The notes under the pieces are model-generated. The model was not told where the DNA came from. It was given only the letters and a program-made list of their open reading frames with translations, and made no database searches. A stretch of DNA of 7,463 bases from a bacterium (GTDB lineage: Bacteria; Patescibacteriota; Minisyncoccia; UBA6257; Colwellbacteraceae), in contig JAJZPD010000032.1 of assembly GCA_021811305.1 (NCBI GenBank), positions 1 to 7,463 on the forward strand. The letters are read 5' to 3'. Made by a program: the position numbers and the translations under genes. Each line of letters opens with the position of its first letter. The stretch's first letter is position 1. Positions 6,217 to 7,463 of this stretch are shown here, one piece after another.

Positions 6217-6748
6217 AAAACTCTAGTCCCTCCTCCGCATGCTTACCTTCCTGGTACGGGTGCTTAACCTCGCGCATCTCGGTAACCAGGTCGGCTAATT
6301 CAATAATGTCCGGATCGGCATCACGTCCGGTAAGAAGAAGATGGAATTTTTTAACTTTCTGCAGTTCTTTAACCTCGGCTAAATCCTTCAACACCTCCTC
6401 TTTGGAGATGAGCCCCAATTTCAGCGCCACATTGAACTCGTCGGCGATAATCAGGTAGTAGCGCAGCGAGCGCGCCGAATCCATCACGCCTTTCCAGGTG
6501 TTCTGTGCCGCTTCTTGGTGCTCCTCGAAAGGCAGTTTGTCGCCTAGGATGCCGACGAAGCCCTTGCCGCCTTTAATAATCTTGAACCATTCGCCGAAAG
6601 CCGGCGCGACCTTGTCTTCTCCAGAGATCCACGGCCCCTTGATGAACTGGTACATCACCGCCCGCTTGCCATCGCCAATAGCCCGCAAAGCTTGGCCCAA
6701 GGCCGCCGTCGTTTTTCCCTTTCCGTTGCCGGTAAAAACTACGATCAT
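6215..6748 (-). CDS. cobO: Cob(I)yrinic acid a,c-diamide / corrinoid adenosyltransferase (CobA/CobO/BtuR type)
   Basis: This enzyme transfers the adenosyl group of ATP to cob(I)alamin or its precursors to make adenosylcobalamin. The 177-residue product has the family P-loop TGNGKGKTT (6-14), the DEFNVALK segment (about 103-110; DELN-ALK in relatives), and the C-terminal block LTGRDADPDIIELADLVTEM (139-158) followed by VKHPYQEGKHAEEGLEF. An ATG at 6781 would add 11 residues, but it lies upstream of the -10 element and extends past the normal N-terminus, so the ATG at 6748 is preferred. The gene upstream encodes a B12-dependent ribonucleotide reductase, the likely user of its product. No other corrinoid gene is in the window, so salvage rather than synthesis is inferred. 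cobA and btuR are equivalent names. Confidence 0.95.
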   Translation of the reverse strand: MIVVFTGNGKGKTTAALGQALRAIGDGKRAVMYQFIKGPWISGEDKVAPAFGEWFKIIKGGKGFVGILGDKLPFEEHQEAAQNTWKGVMDSARSLRYYLIIADEFNVALKLGLISKEEVLKDLAEVKELQKVKKFHLLLTGRDADPDIIELADLVTEMREVKHPYQEGKHAEEGLEF

Positions 6749-6755
6749 TTTAAAA

Positions 6756-6761
6756 AGTATA
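6756..6761 (-). promoter_or_regulatory. Candidate -10 element of cobO
   Basis: The minus strand reads TATACT (5/6), identical to the ddl -10. It ends 7 bases before the cobO ATG at 6748, so transcription would start at about 6749. A weak -35 candidate, TTGTGC, lies 16 bases upstream and falls inside the left outer arm of repeat C. Confidence 0.5.
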
Positions 6762-6767
6762 GGGTAA

Positions 6768-7001
6768 AAAGCTAAAAGCACAAAACACCGAAAATCCTAA
6801 ATCCGAATATCGAAATTCTAAACAAAATCTAAATGCCAAACTTCAAATTCCAAACCCGTCCGTGTTTCGAATTTGTGATTTGTAGTTTGTGATTTGTTTA
6901 GGATTTAGAATTTAGTGCTTAAAATTTGGCTAGTGGCTAGCAGTTGTTTTGCGCTTTTCGCTTTAAGTTTTGCGCTTCTTTTTGCGCTTTTCGCTTTGCG
7001 C
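6768..7001. repeat. Intergenic foldback repeat C (nrdJ-cobO), composite
   Basis: The largest gap (253 bases) has no gene. Its outer arms are 6768-6786 and 6946-6964, which pair 17 of 19 (left begins AAAGCTAAAAGCACAAAAC) and are of the same type as repeats A and B. Between them lies a second, AT-rich inverted repeat centred near 6860. Rightward, 6946-7001 is a run of TTTGCGC modules (at 6948, 6969, 6981 and 6995) ending directly at the nrdJ stop codon. Confidence 0.8.
6844..6875. repeat. Inner hairpin of repeat C
   Basis: CAAATTCCAAAC (6844-6855) pairs 11 of 12 with GTTTCGAATTTG (6864-6875) around the 8-base loop CCGTCCGT. Pairing extends outward imperfectly: AAATTCTAAACAAAATC near 6813-6829 resembles the reverse complement of GATTTGTTTAGGATTT near 6891-6906. 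The arms are made of slightly varied AAATTC/AAATCC and GATTTGT units. Confidence 0.75.
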
Positions 7002-7463
7002 TTATAAACACAGCCCCCAGCCGCAGTTCGGACAGGTTTTACATCCTTCTTTGTTGATGAGCTCGGTCTGGCACTTCGGGCAGAACTTGATATCGTGGGT
7101 GATCTCGCTCTCACTTATGCCGTTTATCACCGTCGCCTGCAAATCCGCGCCCGGCGTCTGGTAGATGACCGGTCCTTCGGCTTTAACGTCCTCGATTTGT
7201 TTCAACTCTTCCTCCCCTCCCTTGGCCGGCTTCTCTTCCTTGGTTTTTGTTCCGGCAACGAGCACCTGGTTCTGGATAGAACTGTCGCGGAAGACAGTCG
7301 AGCCCTTGCAACCTAGCTGGTAAGCTAAAAGATATCCCTCCTTCATCTGGTCGACCGTGGCGTCGGCCGGGAAGTTTATCGTCTTGGAAATCGAAGAGTC
7401 GGTCCACTTCTGGAAAGCGGCCAGCGCGCGGATGTGATCCTTCGGGTCGATATCCATCGCGGT
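7002..7463 (-). CDS. nrdJ: Adenosylcobalamin-dependent (class II) ribonucleotide reductase, C-terminal part (partial)
   Basis: This is the last 153 residues of a class II ribonucleotide reductase, which makes deoxyribonucleotides using adenosylcobalamin. The 5' part lies beyond the window. HIRALAAFQKWTDSSISKTI and NFPADATVDQMKEGYLLAYQ, followed by LGCKGSTVFRDSS, match the end of the family's catalytic barrel. A Lys/Glu-rich linker (about 72-95 of the fragment) follows. The tail has four paired cysteines (CPKC at 128-131, CKTCPNC at 141-147) and a final GWGLCL with C152, the zinc-ribbon/redox tail that ends many NrdJ proteins. The reading frame is open to the window edge; the ATG at 7457 is internal, since the conserved sequence continues without a break. 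Its product needs the cofactor made by the next gene, cobO. Confidence 0.93.
   Translation of the reverse strand, partial: TAMDIDPKDHIRALAAFQKWTDSSISKTINFPADATVDQMKEGYLLAYQLGCKGSTVFRDSSIQNQVLVAGTKTKEEKPAKGGEEELKQIEDVKAEGPVIYQTPGADLQATVINGISESEITHDIKFCPKCQTELINKEGCKTCPNCGWGLCL

Noticed and set aside
6749..6781. 11-residue N-terminal extension of CobO
   Set aside because: It lies on the wrong side of the -10 element and family members begin just before the P-loop.
3922..7001. CRISPR array in the GCGCAAA-rich gaps
   Set aside because: The repeated units are short, irregular and arranged as inverted arms, with no uniform spacers and no cas genes.
6749..7001. Cobalamin riboswitch or other leader upstream of cobO
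   Set aside because: No B12-box-like sequence is seen; the gap is explained by foldback repeats and the predicted start of transcription is at the ATG.
6905..7114. Minus-strand frame of 69 codons, Lys/Ser/Ala rich
   Set aside because: It is read from the TTTGCGC repeat array and the shifted frame of nrdJ; its composition reflects the repeats.

Overview
This window looks like chromosomal DNA from a small-genome bacterium, most likely of the Candidate Phyla Radiation (Patescibacteria, Parcubacteria-like). The placement is inferred from protein character: a DnaG whose TOPRIM motif reads EGQMD, a primary sigma factor with a long Lys/Ala/Pro-rich head, a class II (B12-dependent) ribonucleotide reductase beside a lone corrinoid adenosyltransferase, and a CopB-type ATPase. 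No rRNA or taxonomic marker is present, so the phylum is not proven. No tRNA, rRNA, CRISPR array, insertion sequence or integrase was seen.

All seven genes lie on the minus strand. In transcription order (right to left) they are: the C-terminal end of nrdJ (7463-7002, cut by the window edge); cobO (6748-6215); copB (6066-4057); a DoxX-family membrane protein (3898-3449); ddl (3385-2426); dnaG (2281-512); and the N-terminal part of rpoD (555-1, cut by the window edge). dnaG and rpoD overlap by 44 bases and form the replication/transcription pair known from many bacteria. The other genes are separated by 63-253 bases and each seems to carry its own promoter. No stretch over 300 bases lacks a gene.

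Functionally, NrdJ needs adenosylcobalamin and CobO makes the adenosyl form from salvaged corrinoid, so these two neighbours form a dNTP-supply unit. CopB exports copper or silver. DoxX is a small redox-associated membrane protein. Ddl makes D-Ala-D-Ala for peptidoglycan. DnaG primes replication and RpoD is the housekeeping sigma factor.

Two non-coding patterns stand out. First, all five genes with a visible independent 5' end have a -10-like hexamer placed so that the predicted transcript begins 0-3 bases before the start codon, which suggests leaderless mRNAs. Second, three intergenic regions (nrdJ-cobO, cobO-copB, copB-doxX) each consist almost wholly of a long imperfect inverted repeat built from shared GCGCAAA / AAAAGCGAAAAA modules around a GC-richer loop. 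The ddl-dnaG gap instead holds a perfect 38-base palindrome beside a DnaA-box-like 9-mer.
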